A DNA stretch of 64,000 bases from Flavimobilis massiliensis (GTDB taxonomy: Bacteria; Actinomycetota; Actinomycetes; Actinomycetales; Cellulomonadaceae), in the NCBI RefSeq assembly GCF_900240335.1, contig NZ_LT964979.1:2232001-2296000 (forward strand), in the 5' to 3' direction. Shown in pieces: positions 35,924 to 45,500 of the stretch; within the stretch, counting starts at the first letter, position 1, and every line of letters begins with the position of its first letter. A program made the position numbers and the translations under genes. Under the pieces are notes generated by a model. The model did not search any database. It had not been told where the DNA came from and saw only the letters and a program-made list of their open reading frames with translations.

Positions 35924-36643
35924 CTACGCGAGGCTCGTGACTGTCTCGTCGTAGCGGCGGAGCGTGAGCTCTGCGAGGCGCGCGTCCGGCGCGAGCGGCG
36001 CCGCGACGACGTCCGCCCCGGCCTCGAGCACGCGGTCGTGGAAGAACCCCGGAGCGAGCAGGTACGACGCGACGACGACGCGTCGGCCCGAGGCTCGCGC
36101 CTCGGCGACCGCCGCGGGCACACGCGGCTCGGCGCCCGCGCCGAAGCCGACGAGCAGGCCGCCCGACGACGAACCCGCCGCACCGACCTCCCGGCCCAGA
36201 GCGGCCGCGAGCCCGTGAGCGACCTCCGCGACCGCGTCCGCCGCCGCGGGGTCCGACGAGCCGGCGGCCGCGAGCAGGAGGGCGTCGTCGTCCGTGAGCC
36301 CCGCCTCGCGCAGCCGGTCGACGAGGATGTCGACGAGCAGTTCGTCGGGCCCCAGTGGACCCGACGCTGCAGCGCCCGACGGCTCGACGGCCGCCGCGAC
36401 GTCGACCTTGACGTGGAAACCCACCGAGAGCAGGAGCGGCACGACGACCGCGCCGCCCGCGTCGGCGAGCGCCGACGTCACGACGTCCGCGACCTCGGGC
36501 TCCTGGACGTCGACGAACGCCTCCCGCACGTCGAGGTCCGGCCGCAGCCGGCGCACATCGTCGAGGATCGACGCGATCGCCGCACGACCCGCGAGGTTCG
36601 CGGTGCCGTGCGAGCAACCGATGAGGACGGGGACGTCGGACAT
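35924..36643 (-). CDS. Sirohydrochlorin chelatase-like protein (CbiX family)
   Basis: 239-aa protein with two CbiX-type repeats: VPVLIGCSHGTANLAGR with a metal-binding His near residue 10, FVDVQEPEVADVV, VVVPLLLSVGFHVKVDV, then a second half with VVVASYLLAPGFFHDRV. Iron insertion into sirohydrochlorin would supply siroheme to NirB, encoded in the same cluster. It starts 3 bp after the regulator stop. The second repeat's first His is replaced by LLVGFGAGAEP, as in many actinobacterial CbiX-like proteins. Confidence 0.85.
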   Translation of the reverse strand: MSDVPVLIGCSHGTANLAGRAAIASILDDVRRLRPDLDVREAFVDVQEPEVADVVTSALADAGGAVVVPLLLSVGFHVKVDVAAAVEPSGAAASGPLGPDELLVDILVDRLREAGLTDDDALLLAAAGSSDPAAADAVAEVAHGLAAALGREVGAAGSSSGGLLVGFGAGAEPRVPAAVAEARASGRRVVVASYLLAPGFFHDRVLEAGADVVAAPLAPDARLAELTLRRYDETVTSLA

Positions 36644-36645
36644 GG

Positions 36646-37785
36646 TCAGGCCTCCTCGAGCGCGAGGCGGTAGCCCCGCTTGACGACGGTGCGGACAAGC
36701 TCGCGCGACCCGGAGGCCTCGCGCAGGCGGGCGATCGCGACCTCGGCCGCGTGCGGGTCGCGGGAGTCGCCCGGGAGCGCGTCGAGCACCTGGTCGCGCG
36801 TGACGATGCCGCCACGAGCGTGCGCGAGCACGCGCAGCACCTCGAGACCCGCGGGAGTGAGCGGCAGCACGCGGCCGTCGAGCACCGCCGCGCCACGGTG
36901 GACGCGCAGCGGCCCGGCGACCGTCGTGAGCGCCTCGAGCCCGCCGTAGTGGGAGACGACGAGGCGCACGAGCGAGCCGAGCCGGCCGCGGTCCGGGACG
37001 ATCGGCTCGATGCCGCGCTCCTGCAGCGGCCCCGCCGTCACGGGCCCGACGGCCGCCATGACGACCGTGCCCGCGGAGCAGCGCGCGACGATCTCGTCGA
37101 GCACGCCCTCGTCGTCGGCCGCGGCGAGCCACGCGGACGCGCCCGGCGCGGACGTGAACGTCACCGCGTCGATCTCGCCCGACGCGACCGCGCGCACCGA
37201 CTGCGCGACCGCCGCAGGGTCCGGCGGCGGTCCCCACCGGTAGACGACGAGCGAGCGCACACGTGCGCCCGCGGCCAGGAACGCCTCGTCAAGTCCGTCC
37301 GAGCCCGCACCGTGGTGCTGCACCGCGATGTCGCGCCCTGCGACGCCCTCGTCGAGGAGGAACTGCGCGACCTCAGCGCTCGTCTCCGACTCCGCGACCC
37401 AGTCCGGCACGAGCCCCGCAGCCTGGATCGCCCCGCGCGCCTTGGGCCCGCGCGCGATGAGCCGCGCCCCGCCCAGCGCGGTGACGAGCTCGTCCGCGAG
37501 GCCCACCGCGTCAGCCGCCTCGATCCACCCGCGGAACCCGATGCCCGTCGTCACGACGACCGTGTCCGGCGGGTCCGCGACGAGGTCGCGCGTCATCGCG
37601 AGCAGCGCCGCGTCGTCGACGTGCGGAACCATGCCGAGCGCCGCCGCGTGCCGCACGGACGCGCCGCGCCGCGTGAGCGCGGCCTCGAGCTCGTTCCGGC
37701 GCCGGTCCGCCGTGACGAGCACGACGCAGCCCGCGAGGGTCTGGTCGATGTGCGACGCGGGGGCGTCGTCCGGGGGCGTGGTCAC
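36646..37785 (-). CDS. nnaR: NnaR-type regulator: HemD-like domain fused to winged helix
   Basis: 379-aa protein. Residues ~20-270 are a uroporphyrinogen-III synthase (HemD) fold (VLVTADRRRNELEAALTRRG, VVVTTGIGFRGWIEAADAVG, VTFTSAPGASAWL, VVMAAVGPVTAGPL). Residues ~285-379 form an OmpR-type winged-helix DNA-binding domain (PLTPAGLEVLRVLAHARGGI..., ending RTVVKRGYRLALEEA). This fusion, next to nirBD, is the architecture of NnaR, which works with GlnR on nitrate/nitrite genes in Streptomyces and mycobacteria. Direct enzymatic HemD activity is not excluded. The start is the GTG at 37785. Confidence 0.85.
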   Translation of the reverse strand: MTTPPDDAPASHIDQTLAGCVVLVTADRRRNELEAALTRRGASVRHAAALGMVPHVDDAALLAMTRDLVADPPDTVVVTTGIGFRGWIEAADAVGLADELVTALGGARLIARGPKARGAIQAAGLVPDWVAESETSAEVAQFLLDEGVAGRDIAVQHHGAGSDGLDEAFLAAGARVRSLVVYRWGPPPDPAAVAQSVRAVASGEIDAVTFTSAPGASAWLAAADDEGVLDEIVARCSAGTVVMAAVGPVTAGPLQERGIEPIVPDRGRLGSLVRLVVSHYGGLEALTTVAGPLRVHRGAAVLDGRVLPLTPAGLEVLRVLAHARGGIVTRDQVLDALPGDSRDPHAAEVAIARLREASGSRELVRTVVKRGYRLALEEA

Positions 37786-37894
37786 TCGACCATTGTGACG
37801 GTCGGGGCGGGAACGGCGCTGGGACGTCCGCCGCACGCGGCCGCGCGGCCGGCGCCGCCGCGCCGTCCGCTCACGACGTCGTCCCGGGAGCCGC

Positions 37895-38308
37895 TCACGA
37901 CGTCGTCCCGGCGCCCGGAGCGGCGTCGGCCCCGGCGCCGACCTCGACGACGCCGGCGACGACGCGTACGGGCCACGTCCTGAGGTCGGCGTCCTGCCCG
38001 TCGAGCGGCACGCGCCCGACGGTGTCGAGGCACGAGCCCGTGCGCAGGTCGAACACCTGCTTGTACATGGGGGAGGCGAGCGTCGGGACGCTCACGCCGT
38101 CGACCGCGCGCGAGCCGACGATGCCGCGCGACATGACGTACGAGCCGCAGAACGGGTCGAGCTGCTGCACCGCGAGGACGGTGTCGTCGACGAGGCGCAC
38201 GAGCGCCACCTGGACGTCGTCGACGAGGGCGGCCGCACCGCGCTCGACGGCGAGGTCCTCGAGCGCGCACACGCGCACCCACGTGGTTGCGAGGGTCGGG
38301 GCAGTCAT
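37895..38308 (-). CDS. nirD: Assimilatory nitrite reductase small subunit
   Basis: 137-aa Rieske-like NirD. It has the NirD fold (WVRVCALEDLAVERGAAALV, VQQLDPFCGSYVMSRGIVG, VPTLASPMYKQVFDLRTGSC) but without the four Cys/His cluster ligands of true Rieske proteins, as usual for NirD. The ATG overlaps the nirB stop. A ~25-residue Ala/Gly tail ends the protein. Confidence 0.92.
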   Translation of the reverse strand: MTAPTLATTWVRVCALEDLAVERGAAALVDDVQVALVRLVDDTVLAVQQLDPFCGSYVMSRGIVGSRAVDGVSVPTLASPMYKQVFDLRTGSCLDTVGRVPLDGQDADLRTWPVRVVAGVVEVGAGADAAPGAGTTS

Positions 38309-40893
38309 GAGCGGACCTCCAGGGTTGTGCCGGCGACGAGGACGGGCTCGCCGCGGCGTGCGGCAGCCACCTCGTCGGCCGTGGCGGGCCGGACCTGGCC
38401 GCGCTCGGGGACGTACGCGAGCGAGGGGTCCGGGGTCTCGGGGGAGTTGACGAAGCTCTGGAAGCGCCGCAGTTTGTCGGGGTCGGCGAGGGTTGCCGCC
38501 CACTCGTCCTCGTAGGACTCGACGTGCTGCGCCATCTGCGCGTCGAGGTCCGCGCAGATGCCGAGCGAGTCCTCGAGGACGACCCTGCGGACGCCGTCGA
38601 GACCCCCCTCGACCTCGTCGACCCACGGGGCGGTGCGCTGCAGGCGGTCGGCCGTGCGCACGTAGTAGAGGAGGAAGCGGTCGATCGTGCGGATGAGCGT
38701 CGCGGTGTCGAGGTCCTCCGCGAGGAGCCGCGCGTGGCGCGGCGTGAAGCCGCCGTTGCCGCCGACGTAGAGGTTCCAGCCCTTGTCCGTCGCGATGACG
38801 CCGACGTCCTTGCCGCGGGCCTCCGCGCACTCGCGGGCGCACCCGGAGACGCCGAGCTTGATCTTGTGGGGCGAGCGCAGGCCGCGGTAGCGCAGCTCGA
38901 GCTCGACGGCGAGGCCCACCGAGTCCTGAACGCCGAACCGGCACCACGTCGAGCCGACGCACGACTTCACGGTGCGCAGCGACTTGCCGTACGCGTGGCC
39001 CGACTCGAAGCCCGCGTCGACGAGCCGCCGCCAGATCTCCGGGAGCTGGTCGAGGCGCGCACCGAACATGTCGATGCGCTGGCCACCCGTGACCTTCGTA
39101 TAGAGGCCGAAGTCGCGGGCGATCTCGCCGACCGTGATGAGGCCCTCGGGCGTCACCTCGCCGCCCGGCATGCGCGGCACGACCGAGTACGAGCCGTCCT
39201 TCTGGAGGTTCGCCATGACGTGGTCGTTCGTGTCCTGCAGTGCGGCACGCTCGCCCTCGAGGACGTGCGCGGGGGCCGTCGTCGAGAGGATCGACGCGAT
39301 CGCGGGGCGGCAGATGTCGCAGCCGCGCGCCGCAGGGTCCGTCCCGAAGCGTGCGACGACCTCGGTGAACGACGTGACGCCCGCGACGAGCACCGCGTCG
39401 TAGAGCTGCGCGCGGGACAGCGAGAAGTGCTCACACAGCGCGGTCGAGACGACGACGCCCTGTTTGGCGAGCTCCGTGCCGACGAGCTTCTTGACGAGCG
39501 GGAGGCACGAGCCGCACGACGTGCCCGCCCTCGTGCACGCCTTGACGGCGCCGAGGTCCTGGCAGCCGTGCTCCGTGACGGCCTCGCGGATCGTGCCCGC
39601 GGTGACGTTGTTGCATGAGCACACCGACGCGTCGTCGGGCAGCTCGAGCTCGGCCGCCCCGCCGCCCCCGCCCTCGGGCAGGAGGAATGCCGACGGGTCG
39701 CCCGGAAGCTCGCGGCCGAGCTGGGGCCGCAGGCTCGCGTACGCCGACGCGTCGCCGACGAAGACGCCGCCGAGGAGCGTGCGCGCGTCGTCCGACATCA
39801 CGAGCTTCTTGTAGACGCCCGCGACCGGGTCCGCCCACACGACCTCGAGCGCGCCCGGGGTCTGCGCGAACGCGTCGCCGAAGCTCGCGACGTCGACGCC
39901 CGAGAGCTTGAGCTTGGTTGCGGTGTCCGCGCCCGGGAAGAGCGCGGCGCCGCCGAGGAGGCGGTCCGCGGCGACCTCGGCCATCGCGTAGCCGGGGGCG
40001 ACGAGGCCGATGCACGCGCCCTGGATGCACGCGACCTCGCCGATCGCGGAGACGTACGGGTCCGAGGTGCGGCACGCGTCGTCGACGAGGACACCGCCGC
40101 GCTCGCCCATGTCGAGGCCGGCCTCGCGGGCGAGCTCGTCGCGGGGCCGCACGCCCGCCGCGACGACGACGACGTCCGCGTCGACGCGCCCGCCGTCGGC
40201 GAGCTCGATGCGGCCGACGCCGCCGCGGCGGTGCGGACGGATGCGCGTCGTCATCGCGTCGACCCGCACGCCGATGCCGAGGCCGTTGATGAGGCGCTTG
40301 AGCGCCTCGCCGCCGCCGAGGTCGACCTGCGCGGACATGAGGTGCGTGCCGACCTGGAGGACGGTCGCCTGCGCGCCGAGCGCCCGCAGCGCACCAGCGG
40401 CCTCGAGGCCGAGGAGGCCGCCGCCGAGGACGGCGCCGCGCACGACGGGCCGCGTGAGACGCAGCTCCTCGACGTAGCCGCGCAGGGCCGCGACGTCGTC
40501 GAGCGTCCGGTAGACGAAGACCCCCGGCAGGTCCGCGCCCTTCATGGGCGGCACCCACGCGTACGAGCCGGTCGCGAGGACGAGGTGGTCGTAGTGCTCG
40601 ACGCGGCCGCGGGCCGTCGTCACGGTGCGGGCCTCGCGGTCGATCGCGACGACCCGGTCGTCCTTGCGGAGCGTGACGAGCGGGTCCTCCCAGAGGCTTC
40701 CGTCGCCGAGCGCGAGCTCCTCGGCGTCGCGCGCCGAGAAGTAGCTCGTGAGAGCGACACGGTCGTAGGGGCGGCGGGGCTCCTCGCCGAGGACCGTGAC
40801 GTGCCAGCGGCCCTCGAGGTCGCGCGAGCGGAGGGCCTCGACGAGGCGCTGCGCGACCATGCCGGCGCCGACGACGACGAGTTTGCTGGTCAT
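38305..40893 (-). CDS. nirB: Nitrite reductase large subunit (NADH-dependent)
   Basis: 862-aa cytosolic enzyme reducing nitrite to ammonium. Domains in order: FAD/NAD-binding (LVVVGAGMVAQRLVEAL; VLGGGLLGLEAAGALRALG near residue 150), a BFD-like [2Fe-2S] domain (CSCNNVTAG near 423 and CTRAGTSCGSC near 455), a ferredoxin-like half domain, and the siroheme/[4Fe-4S] domain with SCVGSTWC near 643 and GCARECAE near 684. The ATG at 40893 follows GGAGACC. The overlapping nirD, the siroheme chelatase and the shared upstream box support an assimilatory operon. Confidence 0.96.
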   Translation of the reverse strand: MTSKLVVVGAGMVAQRLVEALRSRDLEGRWHVTVLGEEPRRPYDRVALTSYFSARDAEELALGDGSLWEDPLVTLRKDDRVVAIDREARTVTTARGRVEHYDHLVLATGSYAWVPPMKGADLPGVFVYRTLDDVAALRGYVEELRLTRPVVRGAVLGGGLLGLEAAGALRALGAQATVLQVGTHLMSAQVDLGGGEALKRLINGLGIGVRVDAMTTRIRPHRRGGVGRIELADGGRVDADVVVVAAGVRPRDELAREAGLDMGERGGVLVDDACRTSDPYVSAIGEVACIQGACIGLVAPGYAMAEVAADRLLGGAALFPGADTATKLKLSGVDVASFGDAFAQTPGALEVVWADPVAGVYKKLVMSDDARTLLGGVFVGDASAYASLRPQLGRELPGDPSAFLLPEGGGGGAAELELPDDASVCSCNNVTAGTIREAVTEHGCQDLGAVKACTRAGTSCGSCLPLVKKLVGTELAKQGVVVSTALCEHFSLSRAQLYDAVLVAGVTSFTEVVARFGTDPAARGCDICRPAIASILSTTAPAHVLEGERAALQDTNDHVMANLQKDGSYSVVPRMPGGEVTPEGLITVGEIARDFGLYTKVTGGQRIDMFGARLDQLPEIWRRLVDAGFESGHAYGKSLRTVKSCVGSTWCRFGVQDSVGLAVELELRYRGLRSPHKIKLGVSGCARECAEARGKDVGVIATDKGWNLYVGGNGGFTPRHARLLAEDLDTATLIRTIDRFLLYYVRTADRLQRTAPWVDEVEGGLDGVRRVVLEDSLGICADLDAQMAQHVESYEDEWAATLADPDKLRRFQSFVNSPETPDPSLAYVPERGQVRPATADEVAAARRGEPVLVAGTTLEVRS

Positions 40894-40948
40894 GGTGGTC
40901 TCCGTCCGACGGTCCATCTGTGGTCTGTCGTCGACGTTAGGAGCGCGG

Positions 40949-40988
40949 TGTTTCCGGTCCGGGCGCGCGTGTGTTTCGCGCGGGCAAC
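40949..40988 (-). promoter_or_regulatory. GlnR/NnaR-like box upstream of nirB
   Basis: Read on the minus strand: GTTGC-n6-GAAAC followed after 12 bp by GGACCGGAAACA. The same two-part arrangement occurs upstream of narK (48386-48424). GTTGC-n6-GAAAC is one base from the GlnR half-site pair GTnAC-n6-GaAAC. It lies 56-95 bp upstream of the nirB ATG. Confidence 0.55.
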
Positions 40989-41057
40989 CTTGTCCGCACA
41001 GCCGGGGCGGGCGCAGTGTGAGAGCTCTGCCGTGGAGCCTTCAGCGGACGGGCGCGA

Positions 41058-41127
41058 GATTGAAGGCTAGGGCCATAGCCTTCAATCTGGGGGTTCTACG
41101 TTGAAGGCTAGGGGCCCAGCCTTCGAC
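41058..41127. repeat. Two adjacent hairpins in the nirB-MFS divergent gap
   Basis: AGATTGAAGGCTA / TAGCCTTCAATCT is a perfect 13-bp stem (41058-41088). A second TTGAAGGCT / AGCCTTCGA hairpin with the same arms follows at 41100-41127. They lie between divergent starts, so they are not ordinary terminators; attenuation, an operator or a repeat family are possible. The rest of the 320-bp gap holds the nirB box only. Confidence 0.6.
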
Positions 41128-41213
41128 GAAGCGGATGCCGCAGAGCGGAACGCGCGGCGAATCCTCACGATCGATAGTGTTGCCCGAAAGGCAGCGATGG
41201 CGGGGGGGATCTC

Positions 41214-42506
41214 GTGACCACAGCGACGACGAAGGTGCGTCTGCGAGACCATTCGCCGGCAGTGAGGGCGCTGCTGGCCGGTTCGCTGGTCTCCCTCGTG
41301 GGTACCGAGATCTTCGAGATAACTGCGCTCATGCTCACCACGGCGGCCTACGGTGCCCTGCTGTCCACCGGCGCCCTGGGCGTCGCGATGCGCCTGGCGC
41401 CCATGGTGCTCAGCCCGGTGATCACCGCGGCGCTGGATCGATCCCCGGAACGGCGAGCGAGCTTTGCGCGGCTCACAGTGCTCGTCCGGGGAGTTGCCAT
41501 CGGACTGTTCGCCGGTCTTCTTGCACTGAGCTCGCCGCCGACCTGGGCCGCCTATGCCTTGATCGCCGCGATCGCAGCGCTCGACACGGCTAATCTCTCA
41601 TCGGTTCGGGCGACCATCCCCCAGCTCGTCACGGACGGACAAGGGCGGGATGCACGTCTCAGCGATGCGACCTCCCGCTTGATCGCGCAGTGGAACGGTG
41701 TCCAGATCCTCGTTCCACCGGTCGTCGTCGCGGTCCTGGCCTGGCTCGACCTCCCCGCGATGGCGATCATCGCGGCAGCCATGCTTCTGGCTGCCTTTGC
41801 GATGCTCGGGGCACCGGTGCGCCTGACGGCGGCCACCAGCTGGCCGCCGTCCCCGGAGACCACCATGCTGGGGCGCCTCAGGTCGGGGTTTCAGGTTGTC
41901 GCTCTCCACCCCGTCGCGCGTTCGGTGACGGTCCTCGGGGCAGTGAGTGGAGCGACGGTGTTCACCTTCTCGCTCGCTGTCCCGGTCGTCGTCGTGGGCC
42001 GAGCTCCGCAGATCGCGGTCGGAGCCGCCCTGGGCGCGATGGCTGTCGGATCGTTGGTGAGTGCCCGGTGGGCGGCGAGGTTCAGCACGCGAGCGCAACG
42101 GCTGAGAGCGATGTTCGGTGCGGCGACGTTGCAGCTCGTCGTGCTGCTCGCCATGTCAGGTGCCACCTCGCCGCGGGTCGTCGGCGTCGCTCTGGTGCTT
42201 GCCGCGCTGCTCACCGGAGCAGCGGCGGGGGTGCTCGCCGTGAGCCGATCGACTCTTCTGCAGTCGGAGTTCGAGGCGAGTGTGCTCGGCGGCCTCTTCG
42301 TCACCGTGACGGCGCTGAGCCAGGTGCTCATGCCCGTGCTGCCGTGGGTCTGGGAGAGCATGGCGGCAGGCTCGGGCGGGCTCCCGCGAGCCTTCGTGAT
42401 CCTTGCCGCGGTCCAGGGCGTGGGGACCGTCATCGCACTGGCCGACCTGTGGCGGCACGACCGAGCGTCGGCAGCCGCAGACGGCAGCGCCGAGGGCGCT
42501 TCCTGA
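41214..42506 (+). CDS. MFS transporter
   Basis: 430-aa major-facilitator protein with about eleven to twelve hydrophobic segments. The N-terminal LLAGSLVSLVGTEIFEITAL and the loop LDRSPERRASFARLTVLVRG fit the MFS_3/enterobactin-exporter-like group (drug or metabolite efflux). Start GTG at 41214 after GGGGGGAT. It interrupts the nitrate cluster on the opposite strand. Its codon choice is visibly less extreme in third-position G/C than its neighbours, suggesting separate acquisition. Substrate unknown. Confidence 0.82.
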   Translation: MTTATTKVRLRDHSPAVRALLAGSLVSLVGTEIFEITALMLTTAAYGALLSTGALGVAMRLAPMVLSPVITAALDRSPERRASFARLTVLVRGVAIGLFAGLLALSSPPTWAAYALIAAIAALDTANLSSVRATIPQLVTDGQGRDARLSDATSRLIAQWNGVQILVPPVVVAVLAWLDLPAMAIIAAAMLLAAFAMLGAPVRLTAATSWPPSPETTMLGRLRSGFQVVALHPVARSVTVLGAVSGATVFTFSLAVPVVVVGRAPQIAVGAALGAMAVGSLVSARWAARFSTRAQRLRAMFGAATLQLVVLLAMSGATSPRVVGVALVLAALLTGAAAGVLAVSRSTLLQSEFEASVLGGLFVTVTALSQVLMPVLPWVWESMAAGSGGLPRAFVILAAVQGVGTVIALADLWRHDRASAAADGSAEGAS

Positions 42507-42567
42507 AAGAGCGACGCAGGGAGCGCCCGCCGGGTCGACTGAGCCCCAGGGACCCGGCGGGCGCCGT

Positions 42568-45500
42568 TCAGTAGACGTCGCGCACGTAGCGTCGCGCGGC
42601 CGTGAGGCGGCGGACGTACGCGGCGGCATCGTCGGGCGGCATGCGGCCGTGCGTCGCGACGACGTCGCGCAACGCCTGGTCGACGTCCTTCGCCATGCGC
42701 GAGGCGTCGCCGCAGACGAAGAACGACGCGCCGTCCTCGAGCCACGACCACAGGCGAGCGCCGTGCTCGCGCATGCGGTCCTGCACGTAGACCTTCGTGC
42801 GCTGGTCGCGCGAGAAGGCCGTGTCGAGCCGGGTGAGAGTGCCGTCGGCGAGCATCTCGCGCATCCGGTCGGCGTGGTAGAAGTCCGTCGCCTCGTGCTG
42901 CTCGCCGAAGAACAACCAGCTCGCGCCCGTGTGCCCCGCGGCACGGCGTTCGTCGAGGAACCCGAGGAACGGGGCGACGCCCGTGCCCGGCCCGACCATG
43001 ATCGCGCGCGCGTCCGGGGCGGGCGGGCGGAACCGCTCGGTCGGCTGGACGTGCACGGGCACGAGCGTGCCGGGGGCGGCGTCCGCGAGGAACGTCGAGC
43101 ACAGACCGCCGCGCGCCGCACCCGCGGGCGAGGTGTAGCGGACGACGGACATCGTCAGCGAGACCTGCCCGGGGGAGACGAGCGGCGTCGACGAGATCGA
43201 GTACTGGCGCGGTGCGAGCGGGCGGAGCGTCGCGAGGACGTCGGCCGCGGGCAGGTGCGGGGCGAGCTCGGCGAGGACGTCGACGGGCTGCCGGCACCAC
43301 GTCCAGCGTGCGAGGTCGTCGCGGTTGTCGCGGCGCAGGAGACGTCTGAGCCCGTCGTCGCCCGAGCGTTCGGCGACGAGCGTCAGCAGGTCCGACGTCG
43401 TGCGCGTGAGGTCGAGGCGGTGCGCGAGCGCGTCCCCGAGGACGACGTCCGCACCGTCGAGCGCCACGGTCGCGGCCGGGTCCCACCCCGTGACGTCGCA
43501 CCACTCCGCGACGAGCGCGGCGGCGTTCGTCGGGTGGACGGCGAGCGCGTCGCCCGCACGGTAGGTGACCGCGCGCCCGGAGCCGGAGACGTCGAGGACG
43601 ACGTGCCGCACCTCCTTCGCGGAGCCCTCGCCCGAGAGCAGGCGGGCCTCGACGAGCACGGCCTCGCCCGGTTCCTTGCGGGTCGCGACGGGCGGCCCGG
43701 TGGGGATCTCCGGCTCGCGCGGGCTCGTGGTCGTCGTGCCCGACGACGCCGCTGCGCCCGACGAGGCTGTGCCCGACGACGGCGTGCCCGACGACGGCGC
43801 GTCGTCGTCCGCCGGACCCGCACCCGGCGTGACCGTGTCCCCGACCGGGTCGCCTGCCGTGAGCGCGGCCGTGAGCTCTGCGAGCCACGCGTCGACGCGA
43901 TCGTCGTCGCCCGCCTCCGTGTCGGCGCGCGGGACGAGGCGCTGCGCGCCGAGCTCCGCGAGCCGGTGGTCGAGCCGCCGGCCATGGCCGCAGAACCGCT
44001 CGAACGACGCGTCGCCGAGCGCGAGCACCGCGAAGCGCGAGCCCTCGAGGCGACGGGCGCCCGGGTCGACGAGCGACTCCCAGAAGTCGACGCCGTCGTC
44101 GGGGGCGTCGCCGTCGCCGAACGTGCTCGACACCATGATGATGTCGGCGTCGCGCGGCAGGTCGCCGGGGCTCGTCGCGCTCGTGCCGAGCAGCCGTGCC
44201 GCGGTGCCCGCGGACGTGAGGTGCGCGGCGACCCGCGCCGCGAGTTCCTCGGCGGTGCCCGTCTGCGAGGACCACAGGACGACGACCTCGCGGACGGTCG
44301 GCCCGGCCTCGCGCACGACGATCCCGCTCCCGGCCCGCGAGAACGCCCCCGCGAGCATGCCGTCGACCCACTCGGCCTGCTCCGCCGTGAGCGGCGCCGA
44401 CGCGGGCAGGACGGGTGTCCCGGGCGCGGCCGCGCCCGTGCCGAGGCCCGCGAGGAAGCCCGCGAGGTAGCGGCGACCGGTGTCGTCGAGCTCCGGCGGC
44501 GCGCCGATCGGCCCGAGGCCGAGCGCGTCACCGAGCGCACCGAGCGCACCGGGCGACCCGAGGCCGCCGGCCGCGCCGAGCCCGCCGCCCATCGCGGGCG
44601 CGGCGACCTCGGGCTCGTCGGGCACCGGTGCGGGCACGACGGTGAGCGTCACCGCGGAGATCTTCAGCTCGGGCTGGAAGGACAGGGGGTCGACCGCGTC
44701 GTTCGTCACCGAGTTGATCGACAGCCCGGGGCCCGCGAGGTCGTTCCAGTGGATCGGCGCGAAGAGGCAGCCGGGCGGGACGCGGTCCGTGACCGTCGCG
44801 GGCAGCACCGCGCGCCCCCGGCGCGAGACGATCTCGAGGCCGTCGCCCGCACGCACGCCCAGCCGCTCCGCGTCCTCCGGATTGATCTCGCAGAACGGCG
44901 CGGGGGCGAGCCGGTTGAGCTTGGCGACCTTGCCCGTCTTCGTCATCGTGTGCCACTGGTGCTGGACGCGGCCCGTCGTGAGGAGGAACGGGAAGTCGTC
45001 GTCGGGCAGCTCCGCCGCCGGCATGTGCGGGCGCGCCCACAGGCGCGCGCGGCCCGACGCCGTCGCGAAGCGCAGGCGCGGCTGCGTGCCGTCGGCGTGG
45101 ACGAGGACGGGGGAGTGGACGCCGTCGTTGAGGTAGCGGACCGGGTTGCGGCGCGGGCCGTCGGGCGCGGCAGGCCACTGGACGGGGCCCTCGCGCAGCC
45201 GGTCGTGGGTGATGCCGCGCAGGTCGTAGCCCGTCGCGGGGTTGGTGAACTGCCGGATCTCCTCGAAGACCTCCGACGCGCTCGCGTGGTCGAAGCCCGC
45301 GTAGCCCATGGCGCGCGCGACCATCGAGACGAGCTGCCAGTCCGGGAGGGCGTCGCCCGGCGGGGGCACCGCGCCGCGCGCGAGGGTCGCGTTGCGCTCC
45401 GAGTTCACCATGACGCCGTCGGACTCCGCCCACGTCGCGGCGGGCAGGACGACGTCCGCGTGGCGCGTCGTGTCCGTGTCGGCGAACGCGTCCTGGACGA

